From: Pycnopodia helianthoides
Taxonomy: Eukaryota > Echinodermata > Asteroidea > Forcipulatida > Asteriidae
Direction: 5' to 3'
NCBI GenBank assembly: GCA_032158295.1
Contig: CM063255.1
Location: forward strand, 12,614,094-12,678,093
DNA: 64,000 nucleotides
In this document: piece by piece, positions 1 to 11,500 of the stretch
How the letters are laid out: every line of letters begins with the position of its first letter
How positions within the stretch are numbered: position 1 is the stretch's first letter
Notes under the pieces: model-generated
The model's database searches: none
What the model was told of the DNA's origin: nothing
Seen by the model: only the letters and a program-made list of their open reading frames with translations
Made by a program: the position numbers and the translations under genes

Positions 1-19
1 TTTGTTTTTGTGAGGACGT

Positions 20-1205
20 TACAGGCTATACGGGAACCGGTCACTTCGGCACCTTACAAACTCGGCACCCACAAACTCGGCACATGCACAAATACAAACT
101 CGGCACCCTGTCGAAAACGGCACCTAGCAAACGTGGCACTCACAAACTCGGCACATGCATAATACAGTTTGTGCCGATTTACCGGAACGTTTCCAGCATA
201 ATTTTGGAAGCTGAAATGTACATCAATGAAGGTTGGAATGGGAATGCGATCCACAAATGTAACCTTACTTTTAATGGCATTTTGAATATAGGTTATTTTT
301 GGTTGGTAAGCAATTAATGAAATTGACACAATGAAAAATTGATATTTTTATATACATGCAAGATGTTTATTTTCATCTACACAACACAAAAAACACAAAC
401 AAAAATGTAGTACGAAGATAAAGTTGTAGTTATTTTAAAAAAAAATAATAATACTAATAACTAATAAATATTTAATTAATAAATGTGTTTAACTTTGAGA
501 CTGTTGAACTGAATGAATCAATATTTAAAAATAACGCAATTTTACAAATAAATTTGCAGTTAATTTAAAAGTAGACTAATAATAGAAAATAAAACAAAAA
601 TGAACAATACATAATAATTAAATAATGTAAATAAATAAGTAAATACATATGTTTAAGACTATTGAACTGAATGAATCAATAGGCCTATTTAAAAATAACG
701 CAATTTTACAAATAAAAAATTTGCAGTTAATCTAAAAGTAGACTTATAAATAGAAAATAAAACAAAAATGAACAATACATAATAAGCGTCCCCCTCCCAG
801 AATAAAAGCATGACCTCCACGACTGCCAAACCCATTCCCCTGCCCCCCTACTTGAAAGCAATGCCCCCTCCTCCCCACACACACCGAAATAGTCCTTGCT
901 ACGCCCCTGAATATCATGTCAAAAGGAAGTTATGACGAGATCTTTTGACTAAATTCAATGTAAGGATCGAAACATCCCTCATTGTTATTGTGTAAGTACA
1001 TTGACCATTCCAACGAACACGTAGTAGATGCTTGGTGCCGAGTTTGTTAGTCAAAAATAGGCCGGTGCCGAGTTTGTATGGTGCCGACATTCTGGTGCCG
1101 AGTGGGTGCCGAGTCTTCAAGGTGCCGAGTTTGCAAGGTGCCGAGTTTGTGGGTGCCGAGTTTGCGAGGTGCCGAAGTGTCCGGTATTCGGCTATACAGC
1201 CCAGT
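20..1205. mobile_element. Foldback-like element with arms made of short repeated units
   Basis: The left arm (about 25-165) is a run of the word CGGCACC joined by CAAACT-type spacers. The right arm (about 1030-1203) is its reverse complement, built on GGTGCCGAGTTTG. The outermost parts of both arms also match (GGCTATAC... against ...GTATAGCC). Inverted arms built of short tandem units are the layout of foldback (FB/Galileo-like) transposons. The centre is AT-rich, with no transposase frame that I recognise. The element may start left of the window. The short frames read through the arms are repeat translations, not genes. Confidence 0.65.
484..786. repeat. Direct duplication inside the foldback element
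   Basis: Two imperfect copies of about 130 bp (484-612 and 648-786) share TTGAACTGAATGAATCAAT, AAAAATAACGCAATTTTAC and AATGAACAATACATAATAA. Small indels, such as an extra AGGCCT in copy 2, separate them. They lie in the AT-rich centre of the foldback element. Confidence 0.8.
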
Positions 1206-1424
1206 TGGACCCCTCTCAGAGAGTCAGAGGGGTATGCAATGTTGCGTACATGAAGAAAAAGCTTTGGCCCACCTTGTTGGCTAAGAAGCATGGTTGGTGA
1301 AGCTTTATACCCGGGATGTCAGTGCAGTGCAATGAATACGGACGTCCTACAAAGGCTAAGTACTATCTAGTTAGTACTACTACTAGTACTAGTATAGTAC
1401 AGTAGTACTTGCGATAATAAAACC

Positions 1425-1612
1425 CTCCATTCTTAGAATGTATGTCATGATTTCTGAAAGTGGTAAAAATTTGGCAAATCTGGTGACTACAAAAATGGTC
1501 GAAATTGCAATTTCTGGGATTTTTTACAATGCATGACTCGTATCCCTTCGGTCTCTAACCGTCGGGAGGATGGATCTTGAGGGTTACGATTATCGCAACT
1601 GTAGGCCTGCCG
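1425..1612 (+). repeat. Dispersed repeat, copy 1 (inverted partner near 48.7 kb)
   Basis: This stretch matches the reverse complement of 48668-48855 over most of its length. Shared blocks include GAAAGTGGTAAAAATT, GTCGAAATTGCAATTTC, GCATGACTCGTA, ACCGTCGGGAGGATGG and GGTTACGATTATCGCAACT. No coding sequence is apparent. The element type is unknown; boundaries are where similarity fades. Confidence 0.7.
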
Positions 1613-2200
1613 CGACTACATACTACAAGTACAACTGCTTGGGCGCTGTACTCCCGGCCCCTTTAACAAAAAATTGACTTCTTCAGTCTGTACTACCAGT
1701 AGTAGTAGTGGTACTAGCGCCCCAGCATGACGCAATCATCGTTTTGCTGTTTTTCGCGACACCTACTCCTAGAATTATGAGGTTCGATCCGCTATCGGCT
1801 CCATGAACCTCATACTCATACATAGAGCTACATGTACAAATTCCTATACAAAACTTTTTGTCATTTACGTTTCTGCACCTGGAGTTCTCATTTGAAACCG
1901 TATCTCGCCAAAATTAGGCTCTACGTGTTCCCTAAACTTTCATTGAGCGTTGCATGGGTCAAGAAAATCCACTCCGCAAATTTTGCTTGTGTGCATGTTC
2001 TGGGCTTCCGTTATTAGTTGGTTGATTAATTTACTTTTCTTTTATGATATTAAACACTTAAGGAGCATTCTCGTTTGAAATGTGAATAACATTAGTGTCT
2101 GCTTTGTCTAGCTAATTATTGAAGCAGAAGAAGCTGTGCCCAACATACATGTACTGGACTTTGAAACAAGCTGGGCTTGTTATTGCAATTCTCCAAGCAG
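1613..2200. other. Spacer upstream of the ABT1-like gene
   Basis: No gene is seen. The stretch has CTA/GTA-rich short palindromic words near 1690-1720 and presumably the promoter and leader of the downstream gene. No clear TATA box can be picked out. Confidence 0.4.
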
Positions 2201-3602
2201 ATGGCAGCAATAACATCAGAAGCAACGCCTTCACAGGTTCATACATTTACATCAAGCCATGAAAATGAACTGATAATCACACACAAAACCAAAAAAAGAA
2301 GTCAAGAAACACGACCTGGGATAGTTTACCTTAGCAGGATACCAGCCTTTATGAAGCCTAGACGTATCCAGCAGATATTTGGTCAACATGGAGAGATAGG
2401 GAGAACATTTATGCAGCCAGAAGGTATTTACATTCATAGCGCTAGTCTCCAAAATAATCTCTTACCACATTCTGATGTATTTTTATTTACCAGTAAAGAG
2501 GGGTGCATTGTGATGTTGTACCCACAAATTCTATCATTGCATTGGACAAGCTGAAAAGATGTTCAATGAAGATGAAGGTTGTGAATAAAAGCTTGGGCGG
2601 ATAGTAACATTTTGTATGTGTTCGGGCATAGGTGTTCTTATGATTATAGTAAATCTAACAAACAGACAATGTAAAACGGAAATGTCATGTTGCATATATT
2701 CAACTTGACGCATATTGACGCATTGTAATGTTAAGTATGCAATGGGATTTAAAAAAAATTAAATTGACTATCATCTCCTAATTTTTGGTTAGGTGTCCTT
2801 ACGATTATAGTAAATCTAACAAACAGACAATGTAAAACGGAAATGTCATGTTGCATATATTCAACTTGACGCATATTAACTTACGTGTAGGCTGTTGTCA
2901 AAGATGGGTAAGATATTAAGTGACATAAAGTTACTCTTCATTTTAGCAGGAGTTACATGGAAGCCAAGGAGGTCAACAGCGATCATTATATTCCCATAGA
3001 ATCTAAGATATTTGAATTGAACTGGCTTTGCAGAACGACAATTGTTCATGTATTCACTATTACCATGATAAAAGTTCTCTTATTTATTTGGTGTTATATT
3101 TTCAGATAAATACAGTCGTCAAGCTCGTAAGAAGAAAGGTGGAAGCAAGTCAATTTCATTTTCTGAGGGATGGGTGGAGTACAAGGATAAGAGGATTGCA
3201 AAGAGAGTCGCATTGACACTCAATAACACTAGAGTCAGTGGAAAGAAGAGAAGTCGCTATTATGATGATCTATGGAGTATTAAATATTTACATCGATTTC
3301 AGTGGGCACATTTAGCAGGACAACTGGAATATGAAAAACAGGTTCAGAAACAAAGAGTACGTGCTGAAGTTATGCAGGTTAAAAGAGAAACAAATTTATA
3401 CTTGAAAAATGTTGAGAAAAGCACTTGGCTGGACAGAATGGAAAAGAAGAAAAAGAAACAAGGACAAGAATGGACTCATAGATTGCATCAGTACAAACAG
3501 CGGACTAGTCGTGATCATCAACCCAAAGCAAACTTACATGTACAACGATCAGGCAAAGTCTCTTCAAGTCTTCTTGGTAAGATTTTTGCCACCAAGGAAT
3601 AA
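2201..3602 (+). CDS. ABT1: ABT1/ESF2 family: RRM-containing 18S rRNA-processing factor
   Basis: Two coding exons, 2201-2423 and 3106-3602, join in phase 1 across a GT...AG intron (AAG/gtattt; ttttcag/ATAAATAC) to give 239 codons plus stop, slightly shorter than the vertebrate protein. The ATG at 2201 is chosen because an in-frame TGA lies at 2162-2164 with no ATG between. The N-terminal third holds the family block PGIVYLSRIP, then IFGQHGEIGR. The second exon opens with a lysine-rich insert, then SEGWVEYKDKRIAKRVA, the C-terminal half of the RRM, and the diagnostic YDDLWSIKYLHRFQWAHL. A basic, probably helical tail follows. ESF2 in yeast and ABT1 in animals act in the nucleolar small-subunit processome, and ABT1 was first described as a TBP-binding activator. 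I see no frameshift or lost motif. Untranslated exons were not identified. Confidence 0.93.
2634..2880. repeat. Tandem duplication in the ABT1 intron
   Basis: About 85 bp (roughly 2637-2722 and 2797-2880) occurs twice, 160 bp apart, almost unchanged. Shared text includes ATTATAGTAAATCTAACAAA and ACGGAAATGTCATGTTGC. The copies look recent and hold no coding sequence. Confidence 0.85.
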
Positions 3603-4312
3603 GAAAATGTCCTGTTCTAAACCAAGTTGTTTTATGTAGCATTATTCAAAGCCCTAAATTGAAGGCTATATAGAGAAGTGTACTCTATCTTAATGTATGT
3701 AAGTGTGACGTGATAGCCAAGCTACAAACCACACCATTTTTTGCCATTCACATAGTGTTGCCGAGTCAAGATTTTGATACAAATTGCAATGTATGCCTTA
3801 ATAGCGTTTCGTTTCATTTAAACGGTGAAACAAGTGAATATATAAACCATGACTCGATTACTTGCTGGCAAATTCTGCGCTTGCAAACACCATTCCTTGC
3901 TTACAGAGCAAGCACCAAATTTCTGCACTAGTTGAGTAAATGAAAAATGCCTAGTAACGTATGCACGTGCACGAGCAAAAATTCCCTGCTAACCTGTAAA
4001 ATACGCTTGACGTAAGCACTGAATTTCCTGCTTCCGTAAGCACTGATTTCTTGCTTACTGTAAGAAGAGCCATGAAATTGGAACCCTGTCACAGTGTCAG
4101 TGACGTTGATGCTACAGGTCTGATACTTCATGGAGGCAACAGAGGCAATTGCCTCCGTTGCCCCTGGGCATTGCCTTGGTGCCCCTTGAAATGTTCCAGT
4201 AGAATATACAATTTCCTCATTAAGGTGCCCTTTACCAAGAATAAAACGCCTTGGTGCCCTTGCCCTTTCAAAAAGGAAGCATCAGGCCCGAGTTACATTC
4301 TGATGAATAGAT
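3603..4312. other. 3' flank of ABT1; no further gene seen
   Basis: The 3' untranslated region must start here, but I find no convincing AATAAA close to the stop codon. Around 4130-4275 there is a GC-richer patch with repeated TTGGTGCCC/GGGGCACC-type words that looks like a decayed repeat. Confidence 0.4.
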
Positions 4313-4641
4313 TTAAAGGCCCTGTACACTATTGGTAAGATCGAAAAACACAAATGTTCACGGATTCACACATAACTTACATGATTTAAAGTAAGTAATG
4401 GTAGAAAGGGTTCCTTAAAATATTTCTGCCTAAAAATGCTATCGTCTGAGAAATGAGCAAAACAATAGTTTTTATCACGCGTGATAAAAACTCGATGTTT
4501 GAAAAAACAGAAACACATAAGGTCTCTTTTCACTATTTTCTTGTAACCTCGATGACCAATTGAGCTCAAACTTTCACAGGTTTGTTTGTTCATGCATACG
4601 TTGAATCACACAAAATGTGGACACTGATTATGAGCTGTTTC
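4313..4641 (-). mobile_element. TTAA-bounded MITE, family A, copy 1 (one end lost)
   Basis: This is the reverse complement of the copies at 28671-29001 and 56296-56620. It keeps the TTAAAGGCCCTGTACAC end, the central palindrome TTATCACGCGTGATAA and the core word GAGCTCAAACTTTCACAGG. It stops being similar at GAGCTGTTTC, so the opposite terminal repeat is missing, replaced by an A-rich stretch. Confidence 0.85.
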
Positions 4642-5029
4642 AAAAAAAGAAAGAAAAAAAAGTACCGTGCGATCTCCATGGTGTAACCTCTCTTGGCAAA
4701 TGTCAAAAATAAATATTTCATATTAAACCTTTTTTGTACTTTTTCCTGACCTCAATTAAACGGAGAATTCAGTAAAAAAAAAACATATTTCTGTAAAAAC
4801 AGTGATTTTCGCAATTTGTGATTAAAAACAAGCTTATTTGGTAAAAATTTCTTTTTGCATACATGTAGGGAAAAGGTTTCCGAAAAAATTGCAAAAGGTA
4901 CTTATTTCACAAATTTCTTGTTTTTTTCCCCTTCTAATCATGTATGTTGAGAAAAGACCCTACTACAAACATAAATGAAAAATAAAACTTTAAAACAGTA
5001 AGTTCTTGGCATTTTTCCAAGTGATAATT
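4642..5029. other. AT-rich spacer
   Basis: Runs of A and T with no reading frame, hairpin or repeat match that I can support. Confidence 0.4.
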
Positions 5030-5520
5030 ACAAAACGGTTACGGAATTACGGTGACGGAATTACGCATGCGCAAAGTATGCACATTTTATAAACTTCTAA
5101 AGTTTGTATTGTGATGAGTTTATGTTGAATTTAATGGTATGTATTGCATTTACCTATTATAACTATAAATGGCGTAATTCCATTACTGCCCAGGCGTAAT
5201 TCCGTTACCGTGATTAAATGAAAATTATGAAAAGAGTGATTATTTTCAAACTTCAGAGTTTTATTAATTGATGCGAGAACTCAAATATGCTTGTCCTCTG
5301 TACGTAATTCTGTTACCGATATTAAACTCTGTCCCTTTAAGGGTAATCTTGTGGGAATTTTAATTTTTTTTGGGGGGGGGGGGGGGATGGTCAATCAATT
5401 CTATTGGGTCTTGGCTACCTTTCCATGTTTAGATTAGTTGTCTAGCACTCAACATATTTTTCGTGGGAAAGAATAAGCCTTGACAAAGTGACAAATGGGC
5501 GTAATTCCATTACCAAAGAA
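5030..5520. repeat. Cluster of a CGTAATTCCGTTACC-like motif in both orientations
   Basis: The motif occurs at the left end inverted (GGTTACGGAATTACGG, then GACGGAATTACGC) and at least four more times in the other orientation (around 5172, 5194, 5300 and 5499). Opposite orientation at the two ends suggests a small inverted-repeat element of about 490 bp. It contains a T8/G15 run at about 5366-5387, prone to slippage. Confidence 0.5.
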
Positions 5521-5751
5521 TTGCCCACATGTTAATCAATCGGGTCTGCCAAAACAAAAAGGGCATTTATGAATGGGAGTAAAAGAGGTAGTGAAGACCT
5601 TGTCACCACTTTTTTATTCCCTTATAATTAATGTCTGGCTTTGCAACAATGAAGTTGCCTCGCTCATTCTGAGGGCATGCTTTGAACATGCTACAATGTG
5701 TATAGCATGTAAAGTCCCTTTGTGGCCAATTAAAATGTACATCATTGAGTA

Positions 5752-5996
5752 TTAAGTCAGCCAGAAATACATTTCAGTACTTGTCATATCCAAATGTCAA
5801 TTAAAAACTTCAACAAAAGATCAACATGATATCCACAAGCAAATCAAAACACCACATCAAGTTTAAAACATGATAGAGATAGATTAAAAATGTGCTTATG
5901 AGTTTTTTGTTGTTGATGCTGTTTTGATCTTTTGTTTAAGTTTTTAATTGACTTTTGGATATGCCAAGTGCTGAAATGGATTTCTGGCAGACTTAA
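5752..5996. mobile_element. Small MITE with TTAAGTC...GACTTAA ends
   Basis: The two ends are inverted copies over roughly 80 bp: TTAAGTCAGCCAGAAAT at the left, ATTTCTGGCAGACTTAA at the right. Both then carry AATTAAAAACTT and CAAAAGATCAA. The outermost TTAA on each side fits a TTAA target duplication. There is no coding capacity. Confidence 0.85.
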
Positions 5997-6009
5997 TAAT
6001 CAACAATGT

Positions 6010-6770
6010 TTGGGTAACACACAACTTTGTTGTATTTTGTGACATTTGTAGAAATTGTCACCGTTTTCACAAAGAGGCAATTTCAGCCATTCAACAAAAC
6101 GTTCATGTTTGAAGAAAACTGCATTTGAAGTTAAACTATTTTTGAAATCACTGTTTCGCACACTGTTTGTCATTGAAACGTTGACATTTTTCCAAGCATG
6201 AAAATAGAGATCTTATATCATGCAAATCTTTTGCTATTTTAATTATAGTTGTTTTAATTAATGAGTAATTAACTGTTTAACACAAGTGTCTTTGCGAAAA
6301 CTGCAAAATGAGGTCTGTTTACAGCGCGTCATGAACAAACCAATGCGTAAACGATGAGTGTCTGTTCATAAAAGCTAAAATTGATATACATGTAGGTCAT
6401 ACAAATTGCCCCTTCCTGAAAACTAAAAACGCAGAGTAGTCTTTTGGCACCATGCCAGCGCTATTTACTTCAATGTAACAAATGGCAAATCTAAATGTGT
6501 CTGTTCGTGAAAACGAAAAACTGATAGTTTGGTAAAATGGTCCTTGTGCTAATTAGTGTAATTAAAAAAGTATAACGCTTTATCACCTAAAACTTGGGGG
6601 AAAAGGTTGATGTCAATAGTAACATTCAAAATATGTAAAAACATCAGTTTGCCAAAATGTAGACTTTTTTCAGAAATTGCCTCTTCATGAAAACGGTGAC
6701 GAAATGTAACAATATTTGAAAAGGCCGTGTAGACAACCAATAATGAGTATTCTATCACCAAAAGTGAGAT
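6010..6770. repeat. Degenerate inverted-repeat element
   Basis: The block near 6049-6085 (GTCACCGTTTTCACAAAGAGG) recurs inverted near 6672-6705 (CCTCTTCATGAAAACGGTGAC). Intervening sequence is AT-rich with further weak pairs such as AACATTTGCAAA-type words. It is probably an old TIR element; the termini are not certain. Confidence 0.5.
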
Positions 6771-8513
6771 AGATCATGTTCCTTTTAAACAATATGGAAT
6801 CACACAAAACACTCTATTGCTTCCGATGAAAATTATTTTATTCTGAGATAATTAAAAAATTCTGCTTTGATTAGAAAACCAAAGAATCTGTATCATTTCA
6901 AACGTGACTCATTGGCCTTAAATATATATTGCTTCATAGCTTTATTATAATAATTGGTTTTGCTATTCATTGGTGTGATATGCACTATATACTCAGTGCC
7001 CCCCCCCCCAAGTCCTACAGGGAAATAACATGCAGGTATACTACATGTACATGTACATGTACTTGAGTGGGATTTACCCAGTGTCAAGAGGTCAGTTGGA
7101 ATCCTGCTCTAAAATTTGGGGTTGTGGGTTCTGAATATTATGCCTTCTTTGGAAAGCACCAAGTATACATTGCTTATCACACGTCGGTGTATGGTCAAAC
7201 AAAATTATTATTTTGAATTATTAGACATTATATTATTACACTCTATAAATTTGTTTACGTTCTTGATTTTTTCCAAACTCCTTAAATAGCCCATGTATTT
7301 TACAATAATTTTTAATTTCTTAATACTTCAGTTGTATTTTCATTGTCATCACTATGCTCATGGTCATTAAGTCAGTAGACATTGTCCTCTGGCCATCTAC
7401 ATGTATACAGAACAGCTGGCCACCATTACTTGAAGAACACATTAAATAGATACTTGTGTATGATAGAAACAGAGCTACATGTATCAGTTCATTTTCCCCT
7501 CAAGACCCCTTGCATATGATGTCACACTCTCAAGAAGCACCATCCCTGATGCCAAAAAGGCAGATCATTGGACGATAGCTGTTCTTTGTTTGTAAAAACG
7601 TGCGCGTGACCTCAGCGTACTTGTAGCGTTTTGCATTATGTAAGGGGGTCTATTGATTGATATAGCCCCCTTGCACAACGCTGAACGCACCTCCGAACAA
7701 TGCGCATCATTTTTGGAGTCAAATTTTGCGCGCATTAGTTTGTGCACAATTTTGACTCCCAAAATGGCGATCAGGATAGGCATGTGTGAGTGCGCTGCGC
7801 GTTGTGCAATGGGTCTAAATCAAATACAATTCCTTGCATTAAAAAAAGCAGGCAGTATTATTTGGTGGAGTCCATTTTTTATACCACTAAAAACAAATAT
7901 CAGGAAGCTTACTTTTGATCAACTTGATACTAGTTGTTAAGAAGTATTATGTGGAAATACTTCCATGTACAAGAAACTTGTTCCTTAAAAATATGTTATT
8001 TTTATAGAAAACTATAAGAGTGATTATTTTTGTTGAAATACCGTTGTCAATAAAACCCTGACTAAAAGTAAATACAACCAAAATTCTCATAAAATGCCTC
8101 ATGATTTCTCATTCTCTTTTGAGAAATTATGGAATGTCTCGCCATGAAAAGGCCAATGACTTGCCGCCCATTTGCCAAATACAATGATAAACAATGGTGG
8201 CAGTCTATTGATCTCTCGTTCTCGTTTGTACAACAACAAAAAGATCAGGGATTACACAACCCCTGGGAAAAAGTTTGAGTTTGAAATAAATTGTCTAGGG
8301 GTGTAATTATATGTCAGCTGATCAAGTGACTTCAACCAAAAGAGGACGCTTCAAAGTTGTTGCAAGCATTCATAAACTTCCACAATTATTGTTTGCAAAA
8401 GTTTGCCTCAAAAAATTGTCATCGGATGTAAAATGGTTAATCTTGCCGGGAAAATCATACCAGTTCAAAAATCAGCAGTGATGATGAATGTACGTAGGAT
8501 AAAACTGATGACA
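6771..8513. other. Spacer between convergent genes
   Basis: This separates ABT1 (+) from the 3' end of the pseudouridine gene (-). It holds a TACATG microsatellite (about 7047-7070), a C10 run near 7001, and nested hairpins at about 7580-7770 (AAGGGGGTCTAT paired with ATAGCCCCCTT; GGAGTCAAATTTTG paired with CAATTTTGACTCC). No coding exon is recognised. Confidence 0.45.
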
Positions 8514-11500
8514 TTACAAGATACGATTGGGTTGACATATTGTAGACTTAAGTAACTGATCAATAGTTGATACTGATGCTGGTACTGTCATATAGGTTTG
8601 AGTTGAACACAATGCTGCCAGTAGACCAGATTGAATACATTCATCAGGTGTAGACTGTTGTAACATTCTAGCAATCATTGCTGCTGCCAAACTGAAATAA
8701 CAAACAATTTAAAAATCCAAAGTAAAAGGCTAGTTGAAATACAGTCTGATCTGTTGAATATAATAAAACACGATCTTCAAACCAAGAGTATTTTCCTATT
8801 GACATGGTGGTCATGTCACGGACATCAATCTTAAAAACAATTCAATATTGTATCAGTAGCAATTAAATTATTGTATGAAAATGTTTCAACACACAATTCT
8901 TTTGAGAGGTAATTTATTTATTCAGCTTCATTTGCAGTAGCACTCTGCACTAATGCTTAAAATAGAAGCTCAGACGTGTCAAATTTCACTAGTGTAATTA
9001 CGTACACACACGTACATGTCCAATCTTTATGTTTACTAGGGTGTACAGTACTACTGCGGTCTGGCTTGCCGATGTGGTCATTGAGTGAGCCAGGTTGATA
9101 GTTTGTCTGACATCTGGGTATTTTGAGCAAAAGTGATGTGTACGGAATACCATTAATAAACACTTTATTTATCTTGGGGGTGTGTACAGGGTGTCCTGAT
9201 AATGGGGGAAACCAGGGTTTCACAGTTTAGTACTCAATGTATTCGGTAACAGTTCAACCAACTGAATTGCAAGGTCTTCCTCTGTCTTTTGACACAAAGA
9301 AAGTAAAAGCAAAGTCAGAAGTCAGGAACAGTCTCAAGCAACTTCCTTGTCTGGTAGTTCTGCAGGTCTTATTTTACTTATCATCTTCTACAATTATTGT
9401 TGGGTTTATGAAGAGACTTATAGCAATTTATACCCAAAGAAAACACTCCAGGAACAGATTAAACCATGGCTACCTTGTATTGGCTGGTCTTTTTCTACAC
9501 TTCATTTAGTTGAAGCACAATTTCGCATTGTGTGTAATGACTATACACACATTAAGAAGTTGATTAAGTTTATGCTTCAAATAAATGAAGTGTAGAAAAA
9601 GACGAGACACTAGGAATACAAGCAATAAGAAACTCACCAATCTCCAGCTCCAGACACACTGGTTATATGATCAGCATTACAAGCCGGGTAATGTACAGCA
9701 GACATCTTGGATGCAGTTCTTTCCTATATAAAACAATGATCATTGAAAGTAATAAATCTCAAAGAGAAGTTATATTTAGAGTATCACTACATGTACCGTA
9801 CACAATAGTTCTGGTTTGACTTTGGCATTTATCATTGCTGCCATTAATTGATGTCACATGCATTGAAAATGTTGTAAGATGCAATACTTAAGGAATAACA
9901 GTGTGATAAGCCGGTCTTCACTGTGTGACTAGTAATGACTGGATTGGTGACTGGCTGCTATTAATGGACCAAGCCGAAGATCATTACATGTACCATGCAG
10001 TAAACACACAGTTATTCCCATTATTTAATACATTTAACAACAACAAAACTGGTAAAAATCATCAAAATTTTGCCGATATTATTCTACTAATGTTCAAGAT
10101 CCAGCCCTTTGGCTTTTCAACCTTTGCGTGGTACCTAATACACATGTAGAACTATTTCTGCATATTTTCAAGAGCCAGACTATGACTGAGCTATGAAAAT
10201 TAACACTTTGGTTGGTGTTCTGCATTATCCTGGAAATTATGTTTGTTTTATGCGTACCACCATCTTAAATTGATACATTGTTGGCAAAAACTCTCTGAGG
10301 TATTATTAGTTATCACACAAGCCCGAGTGGAATCCGGAAAATATAGCGCTTCTGCGTCCCATATCCAACTTGGCCTCCGGCTTGTTGGATATGGGACACA
10401 GACGCGCTATATTTTCCGTATTCCAAGAGCGCACGTGTGATAACAATTTTATCTTTAAGCACATTAAATTTGACGCGCAGATTAACATAAAACGCGACTT
10501 TGGTACAGCTGTACAATTTGCATACTAAGCTTACAATATTGCAATACGCGGGATTGGACATGTTGGACAGCGCAATATGCTGGGTGTGATATGGGTTTAT
10601 ATCACACCTCTTGTTGCTATGGTTGACTATCAGATTCAAGGATTCAAGTTTGCTTGAAAATAATCATGATTAACCTCTGGTTTGTCCTAAATGAAACCCT
10701 TGGTCAGTGTTAATAGTAACTAACCTGTGGTGTAGATGTACTAATGAGGAGTGGTTCTTCAGGCTGGGCATTTCTGCATACTAATACTCCATGTTGACCA
10801 AGAGTAACAACAACACAGTACATATGCTGCAGTAATGGCTCACAAAGCTCAATACATATCTCCACTTGTTTATGCACTGTCAAGTTATTATGGTCTGCAA
10901 TGAAGTCAATGAATGGTATATGTACATCATTGGTTTACAAATCAAACATCTCTTAAAAACTTCCAATGTAAAAGAAACAAGTTGACCTGAAAAAACACAA
11001 AGCCTTTGTTGAATGTGTATCATGTTTCTTGTTATTTTTGTCTTGCCTTGGTAAACAATACAAATATTTTGTGTTGAAGTCAATAGTACAATTTATTTTC
11101 CTGTTTAACTCCACTGGGTAAAAAAATTTATTTACTTTATTTTTTCAGCTACTTGAATACACATTACATGAACCATGACTGCAGTGAGAGTTGACATTTA
11201 TCAAACTGTTACTTTTTTGAAGAAAAACATGACAGGTACAAGAAAGCATTATGCCGTTATCTCAACTTATATTTTCATTCCCATTAAGTACATATTATTT
11301 GTACTAAAAATAAATAGTTTGTTTCCTCAATGTTACCAAGTTGGTGGAAGTTACACAGGGAGTGACAACGAAGGGAGTGACAACGAGATAGTTCTTGAGT
11401 TACTGAGTTGTTTATTATGGGTATTTACAGGTTTGTGTGAATTATGTCTCATACAAAAATAAAACGATTCATGGTTCTCTGAAATTTTCCACCCCATGAG

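Noticed and set aside
1775..1800. GGTTCGATCC as a tRNA B box (also near 45601)
   Set aside because: No A box at proper distance and no cloverleaf on either strand.
7653..7940. 95-codon frame
   Set aside because: Lies over nested hairpins of a decayed repeat, no motif.
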